From: an uncultured Bacillota bacterium
GTDB lineage: Bacteria > Bacillota_I > Bacilli_A > RF39 > UBA660
Direction: 5' to 3'
Assembly: GCA_946617625.1 (NCBI GenBank)
Contig: CAMOKF010000009.1
Span: 1-38,618 of the forward strand
Length of the DNA: 38,618 nt
Positions 17,462-26,071 of this stretch are shown piece after piece. The translations under genes and the position numbers were made by a program. Every line of letters begins with the position of its first letter. The stretch's first letter is position 1. The notes under the pieces were generated by a model. That model saw only the letters and a list, made by a program, of their open reading frames with translations, ran no database searches and was not told the origin of the DNA.

Positions 17462-17762
17462 ATTCAGGTTTTACTATGTTTATTCTTTCTGTATATATAA
17501 TAATTTCTCCTGTTTTTTTATTTACTTCATACATATTATCTTTTGATTTAAAGTAATAGTTATTTTTATCTTCTTTATCATATTTTACTTTTACTTTATA
17601 TCCTTCTTCTACCAACTCTTGATATTGTTCTATACTAGTAAATAAATTATCTTTATTTAGTTCTTTACTTTTAGTAAGGCAAACATTTTTTAAAATTATT
17701 CCACATAGTAATACGATAAATATTATTAATACTATTATGGTTATTTTACATTTCTTTTTCAT
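17460..17762 (-). CDS. Small membrane-anchored protein (100 aa) in pseudopilin unit
   Basis: This is a 100-aa protein with a basic start and one hydrophobic helix (ITIIVLIIFIVLLCGIIL, residues 8-25), so it is a signal anchor with an outside domain of about 70 residues. The domain is charged and beta-like (YKVKVKYDKEDKNNYYF, then YEVNKKTGEIIIYTE). The family is not recognised. AGGAGG lies before the ATG and only 8 bases separate it from the stop of pseudopilin 2, so it is made together with that protein. A helper or anchor role for the giant pseudopilin is inference from position only. Confidence 0.7.
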   Translation of the reverse strand: MKKKCKITIIVLIIFIVLLCGIILKNVCLTKSKELNKDNLFTSIEQYQELVEEGYKVKVKYDKEDKNNYYFKSKDNMYEVNKKTGEIIIYTERINIVKPE

Positions 17763-17770
17763 AATTCCTC

Positions 17771-20464
17771 CTAGTATGTTCCAATTTTTACATTCACTGT
17801 AAGAGTTGGACTCTTATGATTTAAGCAATCATATGTTCTCCACTTTATTGTGCATTTTTTAGCACCATTCTTTAATAGTGTTTTATAGCTACCACTTACA
17901 GTAGTCCATGATGAATATACATTTCCATTATCACATGTTGCTTTTACTTGTTCTTTTTTTACTCCACAGCCCATATCTCTAAGTGCTCTTTTTGCTTCCC
18001 ATCCAGTGTTCTTTATCTGTTTACCTTTCTTAACTTTAAATTCTACTGAACAATTAATATCTGTTGTACTTGTTTCTGATTTTGAAGTACAATCTTCTTT
18101 ACCAAATTTAGCATTTGCTGTTGCTTTAAACTTTGTATACACTGGAGTATAAGGTGCATCTTTATCGATATATACATCTACCCAGAAAGACTCAGCTCTA
18201 TTTCCTGCATAGTCTTCAACAAACATTGTTGATCTAGATGATGAATTTGTAAATGTTTTCTTAGTTGGATTGTCACAACCACTTGCATTATCTGTACAAA
18301 CTACGTTTATTGTTCTATCTTTATCAGTCCAGTGATTATCATCACCTTGACCTGTTATTTTTCCTGCTTTAGGAACTGTTCTATCTAATGGTGCTTCTAT
18401 ATACATTATTGTAGTATGACCTGATGCATCTGTTGCTGTTACTTTACCTTTTCTATATCCTTCTCCAGATAATGAAAAGTTCTTATTTACTTTGGTTCCA
18501 CTTAAGTTATTATCTGAACTACTTCCTGTATATTTACTTACATTAGGATCATTTTCCTTTAATCCTCCTGTATTCCATTCCCACTTAAATGTTTTTAAAC
18601 CGGAAGAGTCAGTTAACTCTACATCATAATATATTCCATATTTATGTGTTACCCATCCATTAGATGACCATGTGTATTTATATGATTTCATTGTATCTTG
18701 TGATGTTGTATACTCACTTGCTAATTGTGTACTGGATTTTCCTCCTGATGAGGTTCTTTCATAAGCTTTTATGGATATTTTAGGTCCACTAATATCTATT
18801 TTAATATTTCTATTATCTGTATAACCGCTGCAGTTACCTGCTTTATCACATGCTTTATACTTTATAGTAGATGTTCCTTCACTTGTAACATTATAATAAT
18901 TTGCTTGTTTATCCGAATTATTTCCTGTTGCTCCTGTTGTTGTATAACGATATTTATCTAATCCAGATAGGGAATCTGATGATGATGGTATAGTAAATAC
19001 TTTTAAATCTGACCAACTGTTTTCTGTATATGGATTTAATCCATCTGGTTTAGATGGTGTTGTACTATTATTTATCCATTTATATAATCCTACACTTGGA
19101 GTATTTGGTGCTGTTCTATCTATTGGTGCAGTTATCTTTATTAATGAATAATGTCCAGCTACATCTTTTATTTTTAATTCACCATATCTATATCCTTCTC
19201 CTGATAAAGAGAAGCTATAATTACCATTTGTTTTATTTGGATTTTTTGTGTCGTTTCCTATAAATGTTTTTACATTAGAGTCAGTTGATAATAGTCCTCC
19301 ATTGTTCCAACTCCAACTAATTGACTCTATATTGTTTTTATCAGAATATGATGCTTCAAAATATACTCCATATGGGTAATTAGTATTGTTTAACCATCCA
19401 TTTACAACATTCTGATCAATCTTGAAGTTTTTTGTAGAATATGGAACATCATCAGTTGTAATAGTTCCTACTAATTGTGAAGAATCTTTAGTACCATCTG
19501 CTTTTCTTTTATATGCTTTTAGTGTAACTTTTGGTGCATATTTATCTATATAAATGTTTACTTTACATTTTCCAGGTGTTCCAGAATTATTTTCTAAATC
19601 AATTTCTGCTGTTGTTGCTTCTTCTGTAAATTCTTGTGTATATGTTTCTTGTTTACATCCAGATTCATCATCTTTACAATCTACTGTTATTGTCCTTTTA
19701 CCAGTAGTCCATACTGTTGATTGTCCCTTTATTTGCTCACAGTATGGAGGTGTATTATCAATAAAACCATCAGGTGAGAATGACTTTGTTTCAGAATATC
19801 CATTAATGTTTATTGCATTTACTACTATTTTTATTGCTCCTGGTACATATTTTACTAATGATACTTTTGATGTTTTGTTACCTAAAGTTTTATCTCCATC
19901 TATAATATCACTTGTATACTCTAATTTTCCGTTTTTATAAATCTTATATTGATAAGAGGCTAAACCAATATTCTCACTTCCGTTTTTACCACCAGATACA
20001 GTTATAGTTACACTGGCTTTACTTAGATCTGTGACGAAATTCGCATTAATTTTTGGTGTTGCTTGTTTTAAATCATTATCATCATTATATGATGGACATT
20101 TTAAGTAAGATGTATAGTTTATCTCATCTCTATACTTAAATACTTGTACATATGAGTTTGTAGAATCACAATCATTTTTATTGTAATCTACCACTTTATC
20201 TATAAATTTATTATTTTCTAGTGTCCCCAATTCTACTTTTATAATTTGTCCACTAACTTTTGGTAATAAATTTTTATTTGAATTTAAATAGCTCTCAGTA
20301 GACATTATCATATTATTCTTTTGAGTTTTATAATATTCTTTTCTAGCTTTTTCCAATACTCCTTGTATTGCTACTATAGATATTACTGATAATATTCCAA
20401 GTATTACAATTACTCCTAGTAACTCTACCATTGTAAAACCTTTTCTATTCATTTTCTTATACAT
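17771..20464 (-). CDS. Giant prepilin-like protein with Ig-like repeats (paralogue 2)
   Basis: Protein of about 897 aa with leader MYKKMNRKG and pilin helix FTMVELLGVIVILGILS (Glu5 present), a pilin-like head ending LKCPSYND, then Ig-like modules. Module borders are marked by DNTPPYCEQ, DKYAPKV, DRTAPNTP, DISGPKI, DRTVPKAG and DKDAPYTP. Two copies of a module with GYRYGELKIKD/GYRKGKVTATD and one with CDKAGNCSG are shared with paralogues 1 and 3, in a different order. The C-terminal module is Cys-rich (KCTIKWRTYDC). The exact start is uncertain: ATGs at 20473, 20470, 20464 and 20452 are in frame, and AGGG 9 bases before 20464 fits best. It has its own promoter and is followed by the 100-aa gene. 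Likely an exported stalk or adhesin. Confidence 0.82.
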   Translation of the reverse strand: MYKKMNRKGFTMVELLGVIVILGILSVISIVAIQGVLEKARKEYYKTQKNNMIMSTESYLNSNKNLLPKVSGQIIKVELGTLENNKFIDKVVDYNKNDCDSTNSYVQVFKYRDEINYTSYLKCPSYNDDNDLKQATPKINANFVTDLSKASVTITVSGGKNGSENIGLASYQYKIYKNGKLEYTSDIIDGDKTLGNKTSKVSLVKYVPGAIKIVVNAININGYSETKSFSPDGFIDNTPPYCEQIKGQSTVWTTGKRTITVDCKDDESGCKQETYTQEFTEEATTAEIDLENNSGTPGKCKVNIYIDKYAPKVTLKAYKRKADGTKDSSQLVGTITTDDVPYSTKNFKIDQNVVNGWLNNTNYPYGVYFEASYSDKNNIESISWSWNNGGLLSTDSNVKTFIGNDTKNPNKTNGNYSFSLSGEGYRYGELKIKDVAGHYSLIKITAPIDRTAPNTPSVGLYKWINNSTTPSKPDGLNPYTENSWSDLKVFTIPSSSDSLSGLDKYRYTTTGATGNNSDKQANYYNVTSEGTSTIKYKACDKAGNCSGYTDNRNIKIDISGPKISIKAYERTSSGGKSSTQLASEYTTSQDTMKSYKYTWSSNGWVTHKYGIYYDVELTDSSGLKTFKWEWNTGGLKENDPNVSKYTGSSSDNNLSGTKVNKNFSLSGEGYRKGKVTATDASGHTTIMYIEAPLDRTVPKAGKITGQGDDNHWTDKDRTINVVCTDNASGCDNPTKKTFTNSSSRSTMFVEDYAGNRAESFWVDVYIDKDAPYTPVYTKFKATANAKFGKEDCTSKSETSTTDINCSVEFKVKKGKQIKNTGWEAKRALRDMGCGVKKEQVKATCDNGNVYSSWTTVSGSYKTLLKNGAKKCTIKWRTYDCLNHKSPTLTVNVKIGTY

Positions 20465-20487
20465 TTCCATCATCCCTACTATATTTT

Positions 20488-20516
20488 ATTATATATATTT
20501 TTAATATTTTATTCAA
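20488..20516 (-). promoter_or_regulatory. Promoter for pseudopilin gene 2 unit
   Basis: TTGAAT (20511-20516), 17 nt, TATAAT (20488-20493) on the minus strand, immediately after the terminator of the 258-aa gene. Confidence 0.7.
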
Positions 20517-20518
20517 TA

Positions 20519-20541
20519 AAAAAAGAAGTTAAAAACTTCTT
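20519..20541 (-). terminator. Terminator after the 258-aa gene
   Basis: 8-bp stem (AAGAAGTT/AACTTCTT) with a short loop followed by a long T run on the minus strand. It closes the four-gene unit with pseudopilin 3. Confidence 0.75.
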
Positions 20542-21316
20542 AAATTTTTAATAAATTGTCTTTACTAATTATATTATTATTTTTAGCTTCTTCTATGTAC
20601 TCTTTTATTCTTTCTTCTCTAGTATCTTCTAATTTATTTACATATTCATTATGATAATTAATACCTTGTAGCATGTTCATATAACTTACAAATGAACTAC
20701 CTGTTTTAGTATCATCTTCATATACATAAATGTTAAATCCACTATATTCATCTTTATTTTTATAAGTATCTAATTTTTTATCTAGTATTTTCATAGCTAC
20801 TATTTTTGCTTTATAGTTATCTATTTCTTCATTTAATTCATTATTTTCTTTGTACTCATTAATTATTGAACTTTGAATTGCTTTTAAATCTTGTAGATAT
20901 TCTAATTGATAGAATGTTCTTACTACTCCACTGTATACAGTAGCATTATTTTCTTTTCTTGTAGTATCACTAATTAATGTGTAGAAATTTTCTTCTATAT
21001 TTTTTTCTACTGTTTTAGATAATTTATCTTGTTCTTTAACATATGAGCTTAAACTATTTTCTTTTATTTTTTCGTCTGATGGTTTTAATCTCATATAACA
21101 ATCTGGACCAGTTAAAAGATAATCACTTTCTAAATCATCTGTTTTAAATATTTTAGATAGTTCATTCTTTGTTGCTCCTTTTAATGCTAAGCTATTTACT
21201 TTTTCTAGAGTTTTTTTCATGTTCTTGTTGTAGTTATTATTAATTACCAATACTACTCCAATTACTATAAATATTATTGCAAAGCCAATTATAATCAATT
21301 TCTTTTTATTTTTCAT
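20540..21316 (-). CDS. Membrane-anchored protein of a three-member paralogous family (258 aa)
   Basis: Not recognised as a known family. It has a basic start, one hydrophobic helix (residues 7-26) and an external, highly charged, probably helical domain. It shares with the 262- and 263-aa proteins upstream the motif TGPDCYMRLKPSD near residue 70, YKAKIVAMKILDKKLD near 165, and a C-terminal stretch SYMNMLQGINYHNE...TREERIKEYIEEA. The conserved core suggests a common binding task. It lies 10 bases after pseudopilin 3 in the same unit and ends in a terminator. A role as partner, chaperone or anchor for the pseudopilin is inferred from operon position. AGGAGG precedes the ATG. Confidence 0.75.
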   Translation of the reverse strand: MKNKKKLIIIGFAIIFIVIGVVLVINNNYNKNMKKTLEKVNSLALKGATKNELSKIFKTDDLESDYLLTGPDCYMRLKPSDEKIKENSLSSYVKEQDKLSKTVEKNIEENFYTLISDTTRKENNATVYSGVVRTFYQLEYLQDLKAIQSSIINEYKENNELNEEIDNYKAKIVAMKILDKKLDTYKNKDEYSGFNIYVYEDDTKTGSSFVSYMNMLQGINYHNEYVNKLEDTREERIKEYIEEAKNNNIISKDNLLKI

Positions 21317-21326
21317 TTTAATCCTC

Positions 21327-23687
21327 CTACTTTTGATATTCTACCTTTCCTGAATTAGTACAATTTCCTGCTTTATCACAAGCTTTGAAGTAAGCTATTA
21401 CTTTATACCCTTTAATACAATTATCTACTGCTCCTCCAGATAATTCATAATTTCCAACTGAACCATCTGTACCATCTTTCTTAGTTGCATGTTGGAAATA
21501 TCTTTTATCACTTGGATTTAGTTCTGATGGGTAATGTGAATATACATTTCCTTTACTACAAATTGCTCCACATGACTTTCTTTTATGACCTGTATAGCAG
21601 TATTCAAATATAGTATTTTCTCTATTTAGTCCAGATAGATTTTCATACATATTCCATCCAAATCTTTCTACTGCTCCTCCATGAGTTCCTGATGTATCAT
21701 AATAGTTTATTTTAGATACATATATAGGACCAGTTTTATCTAATTTTATATGTATTTTTAGATTAGAGCTTTTATTGCCTGCTCCATCTTTTACTCTATA
21801 GTAGTATTTTGCATCTTCTTCTTTGGTATATGTTCTTGATAATTCTGTTATTTCTTCCCATGTTGATTTATCTAAACTTCTCTCTATTTTACTGATACCA
21901 CTAAGATTATCTGATGTTACTAGTTCTTCTAATATATTTTTAGTAGACCATTCTCCTGACTGATACTCTCCTACCTTTTGATTGCTATTGTCTACTTTAG
22001 ATAAGTTAGCTGTAATTGTAGGTTTAGTTGTATCAATTTTTACTACTAATTCTGATCCATAGTTTGAACAATTACCAGCCTTGTCACAGGCTTTATAACT
22101 AATATTTGATGTTCCTTCTTTTTTTACATCATATCTATTTCCTCTATTTTGTTGTTCTCCTGCTGCTCCTGTAGTTTTATACATGTAATAATCTATTCCT
22201 GATAAAGTATCTATAGAATTAGTTGGATAAGTATAAACATATTTATTTTTCCAGTTTCCATTATAGTTTGTTAAACCAGCTATTGTCTGTGGTGTTGTAT
22301 TATTATCACTCCATAATACTCCAGATGTTGTTGGATTAGTTGGTGCTGTTCTATCTATTGGAATTATTACTGTTACTTTTGATGAGTTTCCAGCTTTATC
22401 AGTAATAGTCATAGTTGCATATCTATATCCTTCTTGTGTTACATTTTTTGTTATTGTACCACTTAACTTATCAACTATTTCATATGAATAGTTAGTTGAT
22501 GGATAGTTTTTTACATTAGATGCATCTTCTTTTAGATTTGTTTCATTCCATTGCCATTCTACTTTGTTTATACCTGATTTATCATTATAATTTCCTTCTA
22601 CTATTACTCCATAAGGATATTTATCTTTATTTAACCATCCATTTACTGTATTATTAGTTACCTTTAATGAGACATCTTTATTTGTTGATGTTGTTGATAT
22701 AGAGTTTATAGGTATATTTGAGTCTTTATTATTATTTTGATTTCTCTTATAGATATTTACTGTAACAATTGGAGATGTTTTATCAATGTAAACATTTACT
22801 GGACATTCAGTTGTTCTTCCGCTAGTATCTTTAATTGTTATATATCCAACATCTGCTTCATCTTTAAATTCTTTTGTATAAGATGGTTTTTCACATTCTA
22901 CATTATCTAGACATTCTACAGTTATTGTTCTTGTACCATTTATCCACTCAGTGGATTCTCCTTGTATACTTCCACATTTAGGATTATCTTTATCTCCAAA
23001 TTTATCTGTTGATTTTGATATAGTTTTACTTATACCATATGAATTAATTACTGTTACTTTTATCTTTATAGTAGATGGTGTATACTTTGTAACTTTAACA
23101 TTCTTTACTATTTCTGATTTTGTTTGTCCTAAAAGAATATTATCACTTTGATATACTACTTTATTATTTTTCATTATTTCATATTTGTATGAAGCCAATC
23201 CATATTCTTCATCTTGTAAAACTATTTTAGCATTAGCATCTTTTAAATCACCATCATATGTAATTGATGCCTCGATATTAGCATATTTTTCTAATGGATT
23301 ACTCTTATAATTAGGACATTCTAAATATGCAGTATAATGTAATTCTTTATTATAATTAAATACTCTTACATATGATTTTTTCTCATCACATTTTTCTTTA
23401 TAATAATCTATTACTTCATCTATATATTTATTATTTTTTAAAGTTTCTAGAGTTATATCTCTACTTTCTCCTTCTACTTTAGGTTTTAATTCATTATGAT
23501 TAGTTATATAGCTTTCAGCAGACATAATCATATTTCTTTCTAAGGCATTATAGTATTCTTCTCTAGCTTTTACTATAATTCTTTGAATTGATATTACAGA
23601 TATAAGTGTTAGTATACCTAGTATTGTTATTACTGCTAATAGTTCTACTAAACTAAAACCTTTTACCTTTTTCTTATTCTTTTTCAT
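21327..23687 (-). CDS. Giant prepilin-like protein with Ig-like repeats (paralogue 3)
   Basis: Protein of about 786 aa with leader MKKNKKKVKG and pilin helix FSLVELLAVITILGILT (Glu5 present), a pilin-like head ending LECPNYKS, then Ig-like modules bounded by DKDNPKCG, DKTSPIV, DRTAPTNP, DTTKPTI and DKTGPIYV. It contains CDKAGNCSNYG and a final Cys-rich domain with RKSCGAICSKGN and CDKAGNCTN. It keeps the same module types as paralogues 1 and 2 in another order. The ORF track starts at a TTG at 23699; GGTGA 5 bases before ATG 23687 decides for the latter. It is flanked in the same operon by the paralogous membrane proteins, two before and one after. Presumably cleaved by a prepilin peptidase encoded elsewhere. 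Confidence 0.82.
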   Translation of the reverse strand: MKKNKKKVKGFSLVELLAVITILGILTLISVISIQRIIVKAREEYYNALERNMIMSAESYITNHNELKPKVEGESRDITLETLKNNKYIDEVIDYYKEKCDEKKSYVRVFNYNKELHYTAYLECPNYKSNPLEKYANIEASITYDGDLKDANAKIVLQDEEYGLASYKYEIMKNNKVVYQSDNILLGQTKSEIVKNVKVTKYTPSTIKIKVTVINSYGISKTISKSTDKFGDKDNPKCGSIQGESTEWINGTRTITVECLDNVECEKPSYTKEFKDEADVGYITIKDTSGRTTECPVNVYIDKTSPIVTVNIYKRNQNNNKDSNIPINSISTTSTNKDVSLKVTNNTVNGWLNKDKYPYGVIVEGNYNDKSGINKVEWQWNETNLKEDASNVKNYPSTNYSYEIVDKLSGTITKNVTQEGYRYATMTITDKAGNSSKVTVIIPIDRTAPTNPTTSGVLWSDNNTTPQTIAGLTNYNGNWKNKYVYTYPTNSIDTLSGIDYYMYKTTGAAGEQQNRGNRYDVKKEGTSNISYKACDKAGNCSNYGSELVVKIDTTKPTITANLSKVDNSNQKVGEYQSGEWSTKNILEELVTSDNLSGISKIERSLDKSTWEEITELSRTYTKEEDAKYYYRVKDGAGNKSSNLKIHIKLDKTGPIYVSKINYYDTSGTHGGAVERFGWNMYENLSGLNRENTIFEYCYTGHKRKSCGAICSKGNVYSHYPSELNPSDKRYFQHATKKDGTDGSVGNYELSGGAVDNCIKGYKVIAYFKACDKAGNCTNSGKVEYQK

Positions 23688-23699
23688 ATAATTCACCAA

Positions 23700-24488
23700 C
23701 TATAAATCTAATATATTATTATTTATTATTCCATATTCTTTTGCATCATCTATATAGTCTTTTATTCTTTCTTCTCTAGTTGATGTTAATGTATCTATGA
23801 CATCATTGTTATAATTAGATCCTTGTAATGCATTTAAATATGATACTAATGATTTAGATGTTTTGTATGAATCTTTATAATAATAAATATTTGCTACACA
23901 GTATTCATTACTATTTTCATAATTTTTTAATTTATCATCTAATAATTTCATAGCTATTACTTTAGCTTTGTATCTTGCTATTTCTTCATTAATACTCTCA
24001 TTTTTATTTTTATATTCTTCTAATAATTTATCTCTTAATTCTAGTAAATCTAATTGATATTCTATTTCATAATAAGTTTTTAATTCTACATGATAGATAA
24101 TAGTATCATCTTCTATATCAGCCATTTCTCCTAGTTTGTATTCTAGATTACTTATTATTTTTTTCTCTACTTTAGTTGCTAATTCATCTTGTAATTTTAC
24201 ATATTCTTCTAATCTATGAGTTTCAATATCTTTATTACTAGGTTTTTCTCTTATAAAACTATCTTTACCAGTCATAATACTTGTATTTGAAAAATCATTT
24301 ATTCCTATGTATTCTATATAACTGTTTCTAGAAGACTTTTTAGAAATTAATTGTGTTAAATATGTAATTCTTTGCTTCATTGTATTTTCTGGTAAATAGA
24401 TATATCTAATAGCAACTAAAACAATTAATAATAATACTAGAAATATAAATAATTGTACTTTTCTTTCTTTATTAATTTGTCGTTTCAT
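23700..24488 (-). CDS. Membrane-anchored protein of a three-member paralogous family (262 aa)
   Basis: Second member of the family described for the 258-aa gene. It has an N-terminal basic stretch and helix (LFIFLVLLLIVLVAIRYIYL), then TGKDSFIREKPSN near residue 74, YKAKVIAMKLLDDKLKNYE near 165, and SLVSYLNALQGSNYNN...TREERIKDYIDDA at the C-terminus. The Cys in the TGxDCYMR box of its relatives is Ser here, while a Cys near residue 192 (NEYCVANIYYY) aligns with one in the 263-aa paralogue. AGGTGATG precedes the ATG. The ORF begins 8 bases after the 263-aa gene and ends 12 bases before pseudopilin 3. Family and function unknown. Confidence 0.75.
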   Translation of the reverse strand: MKRQINKERKVQLFIFLVLLLIVLVAIRYIYLPENTMKQRITYLTQLISKKSSRNSYIEYIGINDFSNTSIMTGKDSFIREKPSNKDIETHRLEEYVKLQDELATKVEKKIISNLEYKLGEMADIEDDTIIYHVELKTYYEIEYQLDLLELRDKLLEEYKNKNESINEEIARYKAKVIAMKLLDDKLKNYENSNEYCVANIYYYKDSYKTSKSLVSYLNALQGSNYNNDVIDTLTSTREERIKDYIDDAKEYGIINNNILDL

Positions 24489-24496
24489 AGCATCAC

Positions 24497-25288
24497 CTAT
24501 AATTCTAATACATTTTCATTTATTAATTTATTTTCTATTGCTTCATTTATATAAGTATTAATTCTTTCTGTTATATTTAATTGATTCTCTGTAAATATCT
24601 TTTCATTATTATAATTTAATCCTTGTAATAGATTTATATAAGATAAAAGAGATGAGTTATTTCTTTCTTCATCATTTTGATATCTATATAGATTAGCCAT
24701 ACAGTTTTCATCTTTATTTACATAATCATCTAATCTTTTATCTAATATTTTTAGTGCTATTACTTTAGCTTTATAATTATTTACTTCATTGTCTTCTTGT
24801 GCAGATTTTACTAATAATTGTTTTTGTAATTCTTCTAAATCTAGTAAATATGCTATTTGGTAATATGATTTTAATAGTACTGAATATTGAGTATAATCAT
24901 CTTCTTCTATAACATTAGATATAGAATAATCAAAATTACTTTGTATTTTCTTTTCTACATTAGTTGCTAATTCATCTTGAATAATAACATAGTTATCTAA
25001 GTTATTATCTTTTATTGTTTTATCATCAAGTCTAGTTCTCATATAGCAGTCTTTTCCTGTCATAAGTGATGTTTCATCTATATCATCTAATCCTGTTAAT
25101 TCTTTTATTTCTTCTTTTGATCCACCATTAATTAATAAGTTATTTAGATTTTCTATTAACTCTTTTGTATTCTTTTCATCATTAGCTTTTTTATCAAAAC
25201 TAACTACATTTACTACTATAGTACTTAATAATGCTATTATTGCTATTCCTATTATTATTTCGATAATTATACGTAACTTACTTTTCAT
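24497..25288 (-). CDS. Membrane-anchored protein of a three-member paralogous family (263 aa)
   Basis: First gene of the pseudopilin 3 operon. It has an N-terminal helix (IIIEIIIGIAIIALLSTIVVNVV), a charged helical external domain, TGKDCYMRTRLDD near residue 75, YKAKVIALKILDKRLDDYV near 168, and SLLSYINLLQGLNYNNEK followed by an ITERINTYINEA end. Its three relatives-wide boxes match the 258- and 262-aa genes, so the group arose by tandem duplication. AGGAGA precedes the ATG and a near-consensus promoter lies 20-50 bases upstream. No enzymatic motif is visible. A structural or assembly role with the pseudopilins is inference. Confidence 0.75.
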   Translation of the reverse strand: MKSKLRIIIEIIIGIAIIALLSTIVVNVVSFDKKANDEKNTKELIENLNNLLINGGSKEEIKELTGLDDIDETSLMTGKDCYMRTRLDDKTIKDNNLDNYVIIQDELATNVEKKIQSNFDYSISNVIEEDDYTQYSVLLKSYYQIAYLLDLEELQKQLLVKSAQEDNEVNNYKAKVIALKILDKRLDDYVNKDENCMANLYRYQNDEERNNSSLLSYINLLQGLNYNNEKIFTENQLNITERINTYINEAIENKLINENVLEL

Positions 25289-25310
25289 ATTATTCTCCTA
25301 TTCTCTTATA

Positions 25311-25339
25311 ATTATATAAAAAAAATAAGTTTTGTTCAA
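25311..25339 (-). promoter_or_regulatory. Promoter for the pseudopilin 3 operon
   Basis: TTGAAC (25334-25339), 17 nt, TATAAT (25311-25316) on the minus strand, directly downstream of the rpmF terminator. Confidence 0.72.
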
Positions 25340-25349
25340 TTATAAAACA

Positions 25350-25376
25350 AAAAAAAGAAGCTTATTCAGCTTCTTT
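25350..25376 (-). terminator. Terminator after rpmF
   Basis: 9-bp stem AAAGAAGCT/AGCTTCTTT with a 5-base loop followed by T run on the minus strand. It overlaps the rpmF stop codon. Confidence 0.82.
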
Positions 25377-25571
25377 AACTTCTACTACTTGTTTTCCTTT
25401 GTAATTTCCACATTTAGCACATACTCTATGTGGTTTAATAATTTCTCCGCAAGATGGACATTTTGTCATTCCAGGAACTTCCATAGCATTATGGCTTCTT
25501 CTCATTCTCTTTCTTGTTTTTGAAACTTTACGGAATGGAACAGCGAACATTTGGATATCTAACTTCATCAT
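25362..25571 (-). CDS. rpmF: Ribosomal protein L32 with an L27-like N-terminal leader
   Basis: This is a 69-aa large-subunit ribosomal protein. The body [18 protein letters not shown] and the zinc ribbon CPSCG...CAKCG (four Cys) identify bL32. Normally it begins M-AVP. Here nine residues, MMKLDIQMF, precede the Ala. They match in length and sequence pattern the leader of Firmicutes ribosomal protein L27 (B. subtilis MLRLDLQFF before Ala), which the protease Prp removes. GGAG lies 9 bases before the first ATG (25571), and there is no good site for the internal Met at 25550, so the extension appears to be translated. The gene starts 6 bases after yceD, the usual neighbour, and ends in a terminator. 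Confidence 0.93.
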   Translation of the reverse strand: MMKLDIQMFAVPFRKVSKTRKRMRRSHNAMEVPGMTKCPSCGEIIKPHRVCAKCGNYKGKQVVEVKEAE

Positions 25572-25577
25572 TATTAA

Positions 25578-26063
25578 TCACTCCTTTTCAAACTTATCTA
25601 ATAAATCTTTGAATGGATTGTTGTTATTTGTTAGTTCATCTTCACTAACTAAACGCCATCCATCTCCTTGATATTGGTTTAGATCTCTAACCTTAGTATA
25701 CTGTAAGGGGACCTCTAGTACAATATTTTCCCACAAAAACATGAATATATCAAGTGTATTTTCATTTTTTTTGCAATTTTCTTCTATAAAATCATCATAT
25801 TCTATCTCAAAATCATAATCTATAGGCTCTAATGATATAGAATCTTCTATTACTATTTTTCCTGATATATTACATTTTGCATAGTCTTTTTCGACATCAA
25901 AGTCCTCTTCAGATGAGGCAAGTGATATTTTACCACTAACTTTAATATTTTTCAACTCCAAAATATCACTATCTTCATAATATTCTTTTGGAATATCATA
26001 AGTATTACTAATATCTATTTCTTCTATATTATGAGTATGTAGTAAGCTTAAATCTATATTCAT
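25578..26063 (-). CDS. yceD: YceD/DUF177 family protein
   Basis: This is a 161-aa acidic protein with no membrane segment. It is identified by its position directly before rpmF, the classic arrangement, by its length, and by the family-like pattern of a beta-rich N-terminal half (LKNIKVSGKISL, CNISGKIVIEDS) and an acidic second half with ENIVLEVPLQY. YceD proteins are linked to 23S rRNA and ribosome assembly in several bacteria and plants. The usual Cys-rich signature is reduced. AGGTGATAAT precedes the ATG. It ends with TGA 6 bases before rpmF and follows a small membrane-protein gene by 8 bases. Confidence 0.82.
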   Translation of the reverse strand: MNIDLSLLHTHNIEEIDISNTYDIPKEYYEDSDILELKNIKVSGKISLASSEEDFDVEKDYAKCNISGKIVIEDSISLEPIDYDFEIEYDDFIEENCKKNENTLDIFMFLWENIVLEVPLQYTKVRDLNQYQGDGWRLVSEDELTNNNNPFKDLLDKFEKE

Positions 26064-26071
26064 ATTATCAC

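Noticed and set aside
14455-23687. Repeated DNA in the pseudopilin genes as a CRISPR or transposon signal
   Set aside because: Similarities are at protein-module level (Ig-like repeats of 60-130 residues) with diverged DNA, no regular spacers, no inverted ends and no transposase.
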